DNA of 64,000 bases from Emticicia aquatica. GTDB taxonomy: Bacteria; Bacteroidota; Bacteroidia; Cytophagales; Spirosomataceae. Under the pieces are notes generated by a model. The model worked only from the letters and a program-made list of their open reading frames with translations. It was not told the origin of the DNA and did not search any database. Positions within the stretch are counted from its first letter, which is position 1, and each line of letters starts with the position of its first letter. The stretch is from contig NZ_CAKLPY010000004.1 in the NCBI RefSeq assembly GCF_923079645.1, forward strand, positions 1 to 64,000, given 5' to 3'. Below, one piece after another: positions 11,072 to 19,692 of the stretch. The translations under genes were made by a program, and so were the position numbers.

Positions 11072-12406
11072 TTAAACCATTTCTGCCTTCAAATGCTTCG
11101 GTGTTAACCAATCTGGTTTTGTGGTTTTGATTTCTGCTTTTAAATCGTTCAAAATTGTATAAAGTCCAAAGTAAGTACGGTTTACATATAAACCATGTTG
11201 AGACCCACGAGCCGCTTTAGAATCTTTCAGTTCGGGAAGTTTCGACACATATTCAAAGAAATTATAAATTTCATCCACATAACCTTCTTGACCAAAATCA
11301 AATCTATTTGAGTTAAACGGACGACCAAGTAATTCTATCATTTTCTTGAATAAATCAGAAAAAAATACTCTTTTTTGAGGTGAATCTTCTTCAACGATAA
11401 ACTCTAAAGTCCAAAATATTCTTTGAATTTCGGCCTCATCCTGTAGGGTATCAGGATTTATTAGTGCAAAATAATTGATGTAATAATCTTCTGGAATTAC
11501 TTTCACACAGCCAAAATCTATCACGCCCAAACGGCCATCTTGCGTCATCAAAAAATTACCAGGATGTGGGTCAGCATGAACCTGACGAAGGGTGTGCATT
11601 TGGAAATCGTAGAAATCCCAGAGCGTTTGCCCAATCTTGTTACGCACTTCTTGTGATGGGTTGGTGTCTAAAAACTCTTTCAAATGCTGTCCTTCAATCC
11701 AATCCATCGTCAAAATTCTTTTCGATGAATATTCAGGATAATATTTCGGAAAAAACAAATTTGGAATCAGACTACACGCATCCGTAATTTCTATTGAACG
11801 CTGCAATTCTAAATCATAATTAGATTCTTCAAGCAGTTTTTCTTCTACTTCCTTAAAATATCTGTCAATTTCCGCATCATTTAGATTTAATAACTGTACA
11901 GCCAGAGGTCTAGCCATTTTCAAATCTGAACTAATACTATCGGCAATTCCTGGATATTGAATCTTTACAGCCAACTTTTTGCCATTTTTTGTTGCTTTAT
12001 GTACTTGACCAATTGAAGCAGCATTTTCTGCTTTCAAATCAAATGTATCAAATATTTCGGAAGGCGATTTATCAAAATATTTCTTAAAAGTTTTAATAAC
12101 TAAAGGAGCGGATAAAGGAGGAGCGGAATATTGCGACATGGCAAATTTGTCGGTATATGCTCTTGGAAGTAAATTTTTATCCATGCTCATCATTTGAGCT
12201 ACTTTTAAGGCACTTCCTTTCAAATTACTGAGCGTATCATAAACATCAGCGGCATTTTCTTGGTGTAATTGTTCTTTACTCAATGAAGGGTCAAAGATTT
12301 TTTTACCATAATGTTTGATATAATTGCCGCCAACTTTTACGCCTGCTTTAGCAAATTGAGTAGCTCGGGCGACTTTCGATGTGGGGATACTTTCTTGTGA
12401 ATTCAT
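11072..12406 (-). CDS. ABC1/UbiB (ADCK) family atypical protein kinase
   Basis: This 444-residue protein matches ABC1/UbiB family length. The KxGQ motif appears as LKVAQ (68-71, Gly replaced by Ala), the Ala-rich nucleotide loop as AASIGQVHKA (129-138), the lysine as VKIQYP (Lys148), the catalytic loop as HADPHPGN (Asp279) and the metal-binding motif as DFG (Asp297). Relatives (UbiB, COQ8) act as ATPases or kinases supporting quinone or lipid biosynthesis at membranes. Here the gene is the last of four same-strand genes, 62 bp after the TetR-fold gene, and not beside ubiquinone genes. Cytophagales use menaquinone, so a lipid or quinone maintenance role is only inferred. No membrane segment is obvious. 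Confidence 0.88.
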   Translation of the reverse strand: MNSQESIPTSKVARATQFAKAGVKVGGNYIKHYGKKIFDPSLSKEQLHQENAADVYDTLSNLKGSALKVAQMMSMDKNLLPRAYTDKFAMSQYSAPPLSAPLVIKTFKKYFDKSPSEIFDTFDLKAENAASIGQVHKATKNGKKLAVKIQYPGIADSISSDLKMARPLAVQLLNLNDAEIDRYFKEVEEKLLEESNYDLELQRSIEITDACSLIPNLFFPKYYPEYSSKRILTMDWIEGQHLKEFLDTNPSQEVRNKIGQTLWDFYDFQMHTLRQVHADPHPGNFLMTQDGRLGVIDFGCVKVIPEDYYINYFALINPDTLQDEAEIQRIFWTLEFIVEEDSPQKRVFFSDLFKKMIELLGRPFNSNRFDFGQEGYVDEIYNFFEYVSKLPELKDSKAARGSQHGLYVNRTYFGLYTILNDLKAEIKTTKPDWLTPKHLKAEMV

Positions 12407-12468
12407 ATTTTTGAAGAATAGGTTTTAACCTATTTTTAATGTGTTCCAAACAAATTTAAAAACTTGTT

Positions 12469-13110
12469 CTATTTCCTGTTTTGGAAAATAAATTTCCCTA
12501 AATCAAACAATGAATCGAGTGGCGAATGTCCTAACAAATCGAAAGCTGTATTCACCGTTTTTTCAATCATTGTATCCGTTTTCTCAAACGATTTACTTGT
12601 ATCGTTTATCCAAAAATCCAAAATAAAAAGCGTTTTTGCCCAAAATAAGTCTGGATAACGCTGCATTAATTGTGGAATTGGCCTTTGCTCCACTTCTCGA
12701 GTTTCACGAGCCTCCATTAAAAGTTCATTCATGAAATCATAAAATGAAGCTTTAAAATCAACTAGCTGAGTATTTCGTTTAACATAAATTGGCTTTTCAA
12801 AACCTTGATAAGATTTCAGAATATAACTTCGATTTTTCTTCAAAATCTCAATCCAAGTATAAAGAAATGCTAATAATTTTTCACGCACAGAGTAATTCTG
12901 ATAAACTTCTTCGCTTTCAGCTGATGCACGAGCTTCGACAAACAATGCTTTCCAAATTTCGCTTTCTATTTGTGGGAACGACGAATATTCATCATAAAAA
13001 GCCTCTTCTTTGATTTTAAGTTTTTTACAAAAAGCATAAACCGATTCGGGTTGTTTGCCATTTTCGAGCAAGTATTCTGTATATGCTTGTCTTATTTTTT
13101 CTTGTGTCAT
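12469..13110 (-). CDS. TetR-fold protein next to the ABC1 kinase
   Basis: The 213 residues are predicted largely helical. The N-terminus (3-48) resembles a TetR helix-turn-helix: KIRQAYTEYLLENGKQPESV, then FCKKLKIKEEAFYDEYSSFP. However, it departs from the usual GxxxxxIA...G(V/A)S..TLY..F pattern, with KKLKIKEEAFYDEY at the recognition helix. The rest is a helical ligand or dimer domain with many aromatics. It may be a repressor of its own cluster. Alternatively it could be a non-DNA-binding TetR-fold partner of the kinase, as COQ9 is for COQ8 in mitochondria; that comparison is inference. It sits 62 bp upstream of the kinase and 68 bp downstream of the oxygenase gene. Confidence 0.7.
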   Translation of the reverse strand: MTQEKIRQAYTEYLLENGKQPESVYAFCKKLKIKEEAFYDEYSSFPQIESEIWKALFVEARASAESEEVYQNYSVREKLLAFLYTWIEILKKNRSYILKSYQGFEKPIYVKRNTQLVDFKASFYDFMNELLMEARETREVEQRPIPQLMQRYPDLFWAKTLFILDFWINDTSKSFEKTDTMIEKTVNTAFDLLGHSPLDSLFDLGKFIFQNRK

Positions 13111-13178
13111 GTTTCGTGAGACAGTTTTTTGACTGTCAATAGATTGAGAAAAAAATTATCTTTGAAATGAGCCAAAAA

Positions 13179-14147
13179 CTAAAATATTTTTGACATCAAT
13201 ACAGCTGTTGTATTATATACTTTCAACAAAGTGTTTGGGATATTTGTTTCGGCAATGCCAAGCATTTTAGCATATTTTTCACCGAGAAGAAAACGAGATT
13301 GTTCTTGAAGTAAATCTGCTGTAATATTGTTTGGAGCAAACGACCGAATTACTTGCATCAAAGAAGCTGTAAGTTGCTGACTTTCAATAGATTGCTTAAA
13401 TTGTCGTTGGGCAATTTTTTTATCAATTTTTACTGTTTCCAAATAATTATTGGGCATATTTTCGGAAATAATTCCGAGTAAAAAACCAATTACATTCCAA
13501 GTATTTAAGTAAGCATTTTCATAAGATTTATCAATCTGATAACCTAATTTTTCCATTCCACGCAAAACAATGAGCGAAAATGCAAGGTTTGTTCCTAACA
13601 TATCTTCTTGATTAATAGGAAATCCCCATGACATATCCCAACGATTGCTATTAAGCGTAAAATAGCGAATCGAAGCATGTAAAAGCCTGACTTTCAAGCA
13701 AATAACAAAAATATTTTGTTCTGACCAATTATCATAATTCATTACTGCCTTCAAGAAATTACCAGTTTCGAGCAGGCGTTTATAGGTATCATTTCTAATT
13801 CGTTCTGAAAAATATAGTACTTTTGCTCCATCAGCACCTAAATAGCAATAAGGCAACGAATAAAGTCCTAATATCAAACCAATGTTTTGCTGATTTTCAC
13901 GGTAAAAATCAGTTGCTCGAATTAAGTTCTTTTTATCATAAAAAGCAGGAAAAGAAGCATTTAATAAGAGAAAATCTTGCAGAATTTGAGGTTGATTTTG
14001 AAAGCTAAGATTCTGATAATCAGATAAAAAAGGCATCAATTGCCTAAGAAAATGAATTCCTTCTTGCTCTACTAATTTATGTATAATATCATCAGCATTT
14101 TTATCACCCAAAGAGCGAATTTTCTTTAAATCAATATTTGCTGCCAT
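13179..14147 (-). CDS. MpaB/rubber-oxygenase (DUF2236) family oxygenase
   Basis: The 322-residue helical protein contains the family hallmark LKVRLLHASIRYFTL (about 151-165, with His157 and Arg161), followed by PINQEDMLGTNLAFSLIVLRGMEKLG (178-203). Both are typical of the MpaB/Lcp/DUF2236 group of heme-dependent oxygenases and their uncharacterised bacterial relatives. Known members cleave isoprenoid chains or oxidise lipids; the substrate here is unknown. No signal peptide or clear transmembrane segment is seen, so it is probably cytoplasmic or peripheral. It starts 11 bp after the upstream membrane-protein gene, implying cotranscription, and is followed by the TetR-fold and ABC1 kinase genes. 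Confidence 0.75.
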   Translation of the reverse strand: MAANIDLKKIRSLGDKNADDIIHKLVEQEGIHFLRQLMPFLSDYQNLSFQNQPQILQDFLLLNASFPAFYDKKNLIRATDFYRENQQNIGLILGLYSLPYCYLGADGAKVLYFSERIRNDTYKRLLETGNFLKAVMNYDNWSEQNIFVICLKVRLLHASIRYFTLNSNRWDMSWGFPINQEDMLGTNLAFSLIVLRGMEKLGYQIDKSYENAYLNTWNVIGFLLGIISENMPNNYLETVKIDKKIAQRQFKQSIESQQLTASLMQVIRSFAPNNITADLLQEQSRFLLGEKYAKMLGIAETNIPNTLLKVYNTTAVLMSKIF

Positions 14148-14158
14148 AAAGTCCTGTT

Positions 14159-14854
14159 CTATTGTTTTTTAACAGTTTGTGGCTCAGAAATGTTTGCTTG
14201 TTCAGAGATTAATTTAATTTTAGCAAGACCAGCAACAAATAATAGATGTCCAAAATTGAGAGAAATTCGAGTTATTGCCTCAATAAACCAACGAGGGTCA
14301 AATTGAAGAATTTTACCAAAAATCATGGCTAAAACTATCAGTGCATAACCCAAGTAAAGTTGTCTAAAATAGCCAACATTTGTGGCTCTAAGTGATATAA
14401 AAAATAAAACTGCTGCAGATAAAGTTGCTCCTACAAAATATAACCAATTATCATTTCCGACTACAAAATAGCAGAATATTAGAGCCGCAATAAAATAGTT
14501 GAAAATCCAACGATAAAGCCTTTTTGATATCTTTGGCTTAACATTTAGGTTTCTGTAAAGAATTATTATAAAAAAAATATTCTTCAGAAATAAGAGCATC
14601 AATAGAATATTTTCATTGACAAAACCCGTTGAATAGAAGATATGTTCAAAAATTGAAGTCAAAAACAATGGACAAAAAAGCAGAAAATTGTCAATGAATG
14701 GCCGTTTTTTTTGATAAATCCATAGAAAAAGAACCTGCATTTGGAGTGGTCTAAGCCAAATGCTGTATTCTTGCCCTGGCAGGGTACAAGTGTATAAATC
14801 AATCAAAAGAAGTATAATGAAAACAAGCATTATACCTTTTTTTATGCGTGGCAT
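14159..14854 (-). CDS. Polytopic inner-membrane protein of unknown function
   Basis: The 231 residues form about seven or eight hydrophobic segments (for example IMLVFIILLLIDLYTC near the N-terminus and LYLGYALIVLAMIFGKIL near 170), with a short polar tail ending EPQTVKKQ. I do not recognise the family. It is the first gene of the minus-strand cluster and lies 11 bp before the MpaB-type oxygenase, so it may form or serve a membrane lipid-modifying system with it. The annotated ATG could be replaced by the in-frame ATG eight codons downstream, which puts the first hydrophobic segment right at the N-terminus. Confidence 0.65.
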   Translation of the reverse strand: MPRIKKGIMLVFIILLLIDLYTCTLPGQEYSIWLRPLQMQVLFLWIYQKKRPFIDNFLLFCPLFLTSIFEHIFYSTGFVNENILLMLLFLKNIFFIIILYRNLNVKPKISKRLYRWIFNYFIAALIFCYFVVGNDNWLYFVGATLSAAVLFFISLRATNVGYFRQLYLGYALIVLAMIFGKILQFDPRWFIEAITRISLNFGHLLFVAGLAKIKLISEQANISEPQTVKKQ

Positions 14855-14932
14855 TTTAAAATTCTTAGAGTTTAATCTGATAAATAAATCAATAATAATC
14901 TATTTCAGCAAATTTTTCTTAGTATAAAAGCT

Positions 14933-14940
14933 TATATTTG
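14933..14940 (+). promoter_or_regulatory. Candidate Bacteroidota -7 box
   Basis: TATATTTG fits the TAnnTTTG consensus about 110 bp before the lipoprotein gene at 15050. No clear -33 TTTG is visible at the expected spacing, so support is modest. Confidence 0.35.
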
Positions 14941-15049
14941 GTTGCTTTTATGATTCTCGCATGGTTTTTGTCAGTTAAATAAAATATTATCTAAGTTGAA
15001 ATAGTTAATTGTTTGATACAATTATATTTCAATAACATAGCCACATAAG

Positions 15050-15868
15050 ATGTACTTTTTAAAACCAATACATATTCTACTTTTACTGTTTTTGGGTATT
15101 TTTATTTCTTGTAATACAAATGAAATAAAATTATTGAAAGAACAAGAAGCGAATAATCTAAAAAAACAATGTTTTTTAAATCAAGCCGACCATGGTCATG
15201 GTGTTGTTTATAACTTTGGCTATAATGCTAAAAATCAATTGATTTCGATGGATGGATTCCCCGATTTTGATGAGCTAATTTACGAAAATGATTTACCGAG
15301 AAAAGCCACGAGTTCATTCGATAATTCTTACTACATAGCCTATGATTATAACACTAAAGGTGCTTTAAATCTCATCAATTTTGTAGGAAAAGATAGCCGT
15401 GACAGGCCTTTTGAGTTTAAAAGCAAAGTTTATACAAACGACAAAAAACAAATAGAAAAGATAGATTTATCATTGCCAGTTTTTGATGAAATAATTGTTA
15501 CAAAACTTGAATATGATGCGAATGGAAATCTAAAAAAAATCATTTTAGTAGAAAATAACAAGGATAAAACAATTTTAGAAAACATTGGTTTTGACAATAA
15601 AAAATCGCCTTACATTAATACACCATTTAGTAATGTTATGGCCTATTTTACTGTTTTTTCAGCCATGATTGGTAGTGAAAATACTACTTATTTTGGTAAT
15701 AAAAACAATGCAACTTCAACAAAAATTTATACTGATGGCGGCGAGATTTTATTTACCTATAGTTATGAATATGATTCGGAAGATTTTCCAAGCAAAGTAA
15801 AAGTATCCAAAAAAGCCAAATCAAAAGAAGAAATCTACGAAGAAAGATTTACCTACAACTGTAAGTAA
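15050..15868 (+). CDS. Lipoprotein with YD-repeat-like segments, function unknown
   Basis: This 272-residue protein has a type II signal ending LGIFISCN (Cys about 21), so it is probably an exported lipoprotein. The body holds several short beta-hairpin-like elements of the form Y(D/N)xxGxLxxI, for example YNAKNQLISMDGFP, YNTKGALNLINF and YDANGNLKKIIL. These resemble the YD/RHS-type or DUF4595-like repeats of Bacteroidota lipoproteins. No catalytic motif is visible. It stands alone between the divergent membrane-protein gene and pyrG and ends 144 bp before pyrG. Confidence 0.7.
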   Translation: MYFLKPIHILLLLFLGIFISCNTNEIKLLKEQEANNLKKQCFLNQADHGHGVVYNFGYNAKNQLISMDGFPDFDELIYENDLPRKATSSFDNSYYIAYDYNTKGALNLINFVGKDSRDRPFEFKSKVYTNDKKQIEKIDLSLPVFDEIIVTKLEYDANGNLKKIILVENNKDKTILENIGFDNKKSPYINTPFSNVMAYFTVFSAMIGSENTTYFGNKNNATSTKIYTDGGEILFTYSYEYDSEDFPSKVKVSKKAKSKEEIYEERFTYNCK

Positions 15869-15945
15869 AAATTGTATTTCAATCAAATTAATGCCTTAAT
15901 TTACTTATAATCAAGCACTTACATAAAAACCAAAAAACTTATAAA

Positions 15946-15984
15946 AGTTTACTCCTCAGAATCCACTAAAATTCCGTACCTTTG
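15946..15984 (+). promoter_or_regulatory. Candidate pyrG promoter
   Basis: TACCTTTG at 15977-15984 exactly fits the TAnnTTTG -7 element. A T-rich patch (gttt, 15947-15950) lies where the -33 element is expected but is not a full TTTG. It would give a leader of roughly 20-25 nt before the pyrG ATG at 16013. Confidence 0.5.
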
Positions 15985-16012
15985 TATCCCGTAATCAAAG
16001 ACAACAAACCTC

Positions 16013-17650
16013 ATGTCAGTAAACGGGCAAACACGAAACCCTAAGTATATTTTTGTAACGGGTGGCGTAACATCTTCACTCGGAAAAGGCATTATCGCCT
16101 CCTCACTTGCCAAATTGCTGCAAGCCAGAGGATTATCAGTAACCATTCAAAAATTTGACCCGTATATCAACGTTGACCCGGGAACACTCAATCCTTACGA
16201 ACACGGCGAATGTTATGTAACCGACGACGGAGCAGAAACTGACCTAGATTTAGGCCATTACGAACGCTTCTTGAATGTACCAACTTCGCAAGCCAATAAC
16301 GTAACAACAGGTCGTATTTACTACAACGTAATCACGAACGAACGTCGTGGCAATTATTTAGGAAAAACAGTACAAGTTATTCCACATATTACTGACGAAA
16401 TTAAACGAAACATTTTACAATTAGGTGAAACTGGCGACTACGACATCGTTATTACGGAATTGGGCGGTTGTGTAGGTGATATTGAATCACTTCCTTTTGT
16501 TGAAGCTGTTCGTCAATTAAAATGGGATTTAGGTTCGGATAATCTACTTACAATTCATTTGACACTTGTTCCTTATTTAAGTTCGGCTGGTGAATTAAAA
16601 ACTAAACCTACGCAACACTCTGTAAAAATGTTGCAAGAATCTGGCGTTCAACCTGACATCATTGTTTGCCGTACAGAACACCCGCTTCCTATCGAAATTC
16701 GTAGAAAAATAGCACTTTTCTGCAATGTTGAGCAAAATTCAGTAATTGAGGCAATGGATGCTGAAACGATTTATGATGTACCTTTGTTAATGCAAAAAGA
16801 GCGACTTGACCAACGAGTGCTTTATATGCTCGATATTTATAACGACCAAGATGCTGATATGGAAGCTTGGAAAGGGTTTTTAGATAGATTCAAAAATCCA
16901 ATTGAACATGTCAAAATTGGTTTAGTCGGAAAATATGTCGAATTGAAAGATGCCTATAAATCTATTATTGAATCGTTTATACATGCAGGTGCTGCCAATA
17001 AATGCAAAGTAACACTCGAATGGATTCACTCTGAAAGTTTAGAAATTGATAACGCTGCCGAGAAATTTAAAGGTTTGGATGGCGTTTTGGTCGCTCCTGG
17101 ATTTGGTGAAAGAGGTATTGAAGGGAAAATCGCAGCGGTTCGTTATGTACGTGAAAACAATATTCCATTCTTTGGAATTTGTCTAGGAATGCAAATGGCA
17201 TGTATCGAGTTTGCAAGAAATGTAATTGGATTGCAGGAAGCACATTCAACAGAAATGTATCCCGAGACCGCTTTTCCAGTCATAGACTTAATGGAAGACC
17301 AAAAAACGGTAACTAACAAAGGCGGTACAATGCGTTTGGGAGCTTATGCTTGTAAAGTAAAAGACAAAACATTGGCTCGTAAAATCTACGGCAAAGCTAA
17401 CATTAGTGAGCGTCATAGACACCGTTGGGAATTTAATAATAAATATTTAAAAGATTACGAAGCAGCAGGAATGGTGATTTCAGGTGTAAATCAAGAAAGC
17501 GGATTGGTTGAAATTGTTGAATTACCAAACCATCCATACTTTATTGGTGTACAGTTTCATCCAGAATTAAAAAGTACTGTTATGAATCCTCATCCGCTTT
17601 TTGTCAATTTTGTAAAAGCGGCAATAGAGTATTCTGCAACAAAAAAGTAG
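16013..17650 (+). CDS. pyrG: CTP synthase
   Basis: At 545 residues this matches the family length. The N-terminal synthetase domain begins [17 protein letters not shown], followed by [21 protein letters not shown] and the GGCVGDIES segment. The C-terminal glutamine amidotransferase domain has the nucleophile in FGICLGMQ (Cys390) and the His-Glu pair in QFHPE near the end. It converts UTP to CTP using ATP and glutamine in the cytosol. It is followed 99 bp later by yidC on the same strand, an arrangement common in Bacteroidota. The first ATG matches the usual N-terminus. Confidence 0.98.
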   Translation: MSVNGQTRNPKYIFVTGGVTSSLGKGIIASSLAKLLQARGLSVTIQKFDPYINVDPGTLNPYEHGECYVTDDGAETDLDLGHYERFLNVPTSQANNVTTGRIYYNVITNERRGNYLGKTVQVIPHITDEIKRNILQLGETGDYDIVITELGGCVGDIESLPFVEAVRQLKWDLGSDNLLTIHLTLVPYLSSAGELKTKPTQHSVKMLQESGVQPDIIVCRTEHPLPIEIRRKIALFCNVEQNSVIEAMDAETIYDVPLLMQKERLDQRVLYMLDIYNDQDADMEAWKGFLDRFKNPIEHVKIGLVGKYVELKDAYKSIIESFIHAGAANKCKVTLEWIHSESLEIDNAAEKFKGLDGVLVAPGFGERGIEGKIAAVRYVRENNIPFFGICLGMQMACIEFARNVIGLQEAHSTEMYPETAFPVIDLMEDQKTVTNKGGTMRLGAYACKVKDKTLARKIYGKANISERHRHRWEFNNKYLKDYEAAGMVISGVNQESGLVEIVELPNHPYFIGVQFHPELKSTVMNPHPLFVNFVKAAIEYSATKK

Positions 17651-17749
17651 TTATTTAGGAAATATAACTAATCTTTGCGAATTTTGCACTTATTGTAGGG
17701 CGATTTTGATGAATCGTCATTTATATTTTTTACGCATTTTAAAACTTTA

Positions 17750-19612
17750 ATGGAAAAATTAGTAGATAAAAATCAGCTTATCGGCATAGTGTTGTTGATG
17801 TGTATGTGGGCGGGCTATATGTATTTTATGCCCCAAACGCCTCCCGAAGCTCCTGCAAAAGTTGTCCCAAAGGCTGCCGTTAAAACAGTTGCAACACCAA
17901 ATGTTGTAAATGATACATTAGGTCTCAAAGCCGCTTATGGTGACTTCGCCACCGCAGCAACAGGCACTTCACAAGATATAGTTATTGAAAATCAGGATAC
18001 AAAATTTACTTTTAGTACACTTGGTGGTTCAATCAAAGAAGTCGTACTAAAAAATTACAGTACTTACAAGGCTTTCAAAGCAGGTACGAAAAATCCGATG
18101 GTCTTAGTTGATGAAAAAAACTCAACAATGAGCCTTGAAGTGCAAACGACCAAAGGAAAAATTGATTTAAAAAAATTATATTTTTCTTCAGATAATAAAC
18201 CAGTTGTATTAAAAGAAGGCGATTCAACAAAGGTTGTTTTCAAACTTTCATTAGCTGAAAATCAATACATTGAACAAGTTTATTCTATCAAAGGAAAAGG
18301 TTTTACAGTTGATTATGACATTAATTTTGTTGGTTTAGATGCTCTTGTACAAAACCAACCAGTACGTTTTTACTGGCAAGATAATTTAAAAGTTTTGGAG
18401 CATGATATTGCTGAAAACAGAAAATCTGCTCAAATTAACTACTGGAATGCAAAAGAAGATGAGTTTGATGATTTAGGTGCAAATGCAGCAGGAAATGCCA
18501 ATTTAGCCGTTGAAGACCCAATCAAATGGTTTTCGTTCAAACAAAAATATTTTGTAACTGGCTTTGTGGCTAAAAATCAGCCAATGAGTGCAGCAAAATT
18601 AAAGTTGGTAACACCCGAAACCGATAGCAGCATTGTAAAAACCGTTGAAGTAGATGCTGACTTGGCTATTTCTGATTTAAAAACTGGTAAAGGTAATTTC
18701 CGTTTTTACTTCGGCCCAAATGATTATAATTTAGTAAAAACGGTAACAGATGGTTTTCATCGCAACGTTTATTTGGGTTACGATTTTGTAAAACCAATCA
18801 ATCGTTTTGTTTTTGTACCACTATTTAATTTGGCTGAATCTTTTATTAGTAACTATGGTTTGCTCATCATTGTAGTGGTTCTTGTCTTGAAAACCTTACT
18901 AACTCCTTTGATTTACAAATCATATATTAGTTCGGCTAAAATGCGTATTATGGCTCCAGAACTTGCCGTAATTAAAGAAAAAGTTGGTGACGACCAAGTA
19001 AAAATGCAACAAGAGCAAATGAAACTATATCAACAAGTGGGTGTAAATCCGCTAAGTGGTTGTGTTCCAATGTTGTTACAAATGCCTATTTTAATGTCGG
19101 TTTTCTTCTTGTTTCCAAACATGATTATGTTCCGTCAACAAAACTTTTTATGGGCTTCTGACCTCTCAACATACGATTATCCAATCAGTTGGGCAACAAA
19201 TTTACCTGTGGTAGGTAATCACATCAGTTTGTTTGTTGTATTGATGACACTTTCAAGTTTGGCGTTTACTTACTATAACAATCAAATTACGCCAGACCAG
19301 CCAGGGCCGATTGATATGAAGAAAATGAGCTATGTTTTCCCAATCGTTTTCTTTTTTGTTTTAAATAGTTTCCCAGCAGCATTGAGCTTTTATTACTTAG
19401 TTTCAAACGTGGTGACAATTGCTCAACAACAAATTGTGAGAAGATTCGTTGACGAAGATAAGATTAGAAAGATTTTGGATGATAACAAAGTAAAATACCA
19501 TGCTAATCCGCAAGCAGCGAAGAAAGGTAAATTTGCTCAATTCATGGAAAATCAAGTAAAATTAGCTGAAGAGAATCGCAAAACGCAAGAAAAAAAGCCT
19601 AATAAAAAATAG
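17750..19612 (+). CDS. yidC: Membrane protein insertase YidC
   Basis: This 620-residue protein has an N-terminal membrane anchor (LIGIVLLMCMWAGYMYFM, about 10-27), a large periplasmic beta-sandwich domain (about 60-350) and a C-terminal five-segment insertase core (about 365-560). The core includes YKSYISSAKMRIMAPELAVIKEK and NPLSGCVPMLLQMPILMSVF. A basic tail ends KKPNKK. It inserts and folds inner-membrane proteins alone or with SecYEG. It follows pyrG. A near-consensus -7 element, taatctttg, lies at 17668-17676, so it may have its own promoter. Confidence 0.97.
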   Translation: MEKLVDKNQLIGIVLLMCMWAGYMYFMPQTPPEAPAKVVPKAAVKTVATPNVVNDTLGLKAAYGDFATAATGTSQDIVIENQDTKFTFSTLGGSIKEVVLKNYSTYKAFKAGTKNPMVLVDEKNSTMSLEVQTTKGKIDLKKLYFSSDNKPVVLKEGDSTKVVFKLSLAENQYIEQVYSIKGKGFTVDYDINFVGLDALVQNQPVRFYWQDNLKVLEHDIAENRKSAQINYWNAKEDEFDDLGANAAGNANLAVEDPIKWFSFKQKYFVTGFVAKNQPMSAAKLKLVTPETDSSIVKTVEVDADLAISDLKTGKGNFRFYFGPNDYNLVKTVTDGFHRNVYLGYDFVKPINRFVFVPLFNLAESFISNYGLLIIVVVLVLKTLLTPLIYKSYISSAKMRIMAPELAVIKEKVGDDQVKMQQEQMKLYQQVGVNPLSGCVPMLLQMPILMSVFFLFPNMIMFRQQNFLWASDLSTYDYPISWATNLPVVGNHISLFVVLMTLSSLAFTYYNNQITPDQPGPIDMKKMSYVFPIVFFFVLNSFPAALSFYYLVSNVVTIAQQQIVRRFVDEDKIRKILDDNKVKYHANPQAAKKGKFAQFMENQVKLAEENRKTQEKKPNKK

Positions 19613-19622
19613 ATATAATGAA

Positions 19623-19662
19623 TGATTTGAGAGGTAAATTAAGTAATTTGTCTCTCAAATCA
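19623..19662 (+). other. 40-bp near-perfect hairpin between yidC and the next gene
   Basis: TGATTTGAGAG-GT-AAATTA and TAATTT-GT-CTCTCAAATCA flank a 2-nt centre. The GT/GT positions can form wobble pairs in RNA, so nearly the whole 40 nt can fold. No T-tract follows, so it looks more like an mRNA processing or stabilising structure, or a protein-binding site, than a terminator. Confidence 0.6.
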
Positions 19663-19692
19663 ATATTCAACCCCTTAAACTATAAATAAACT

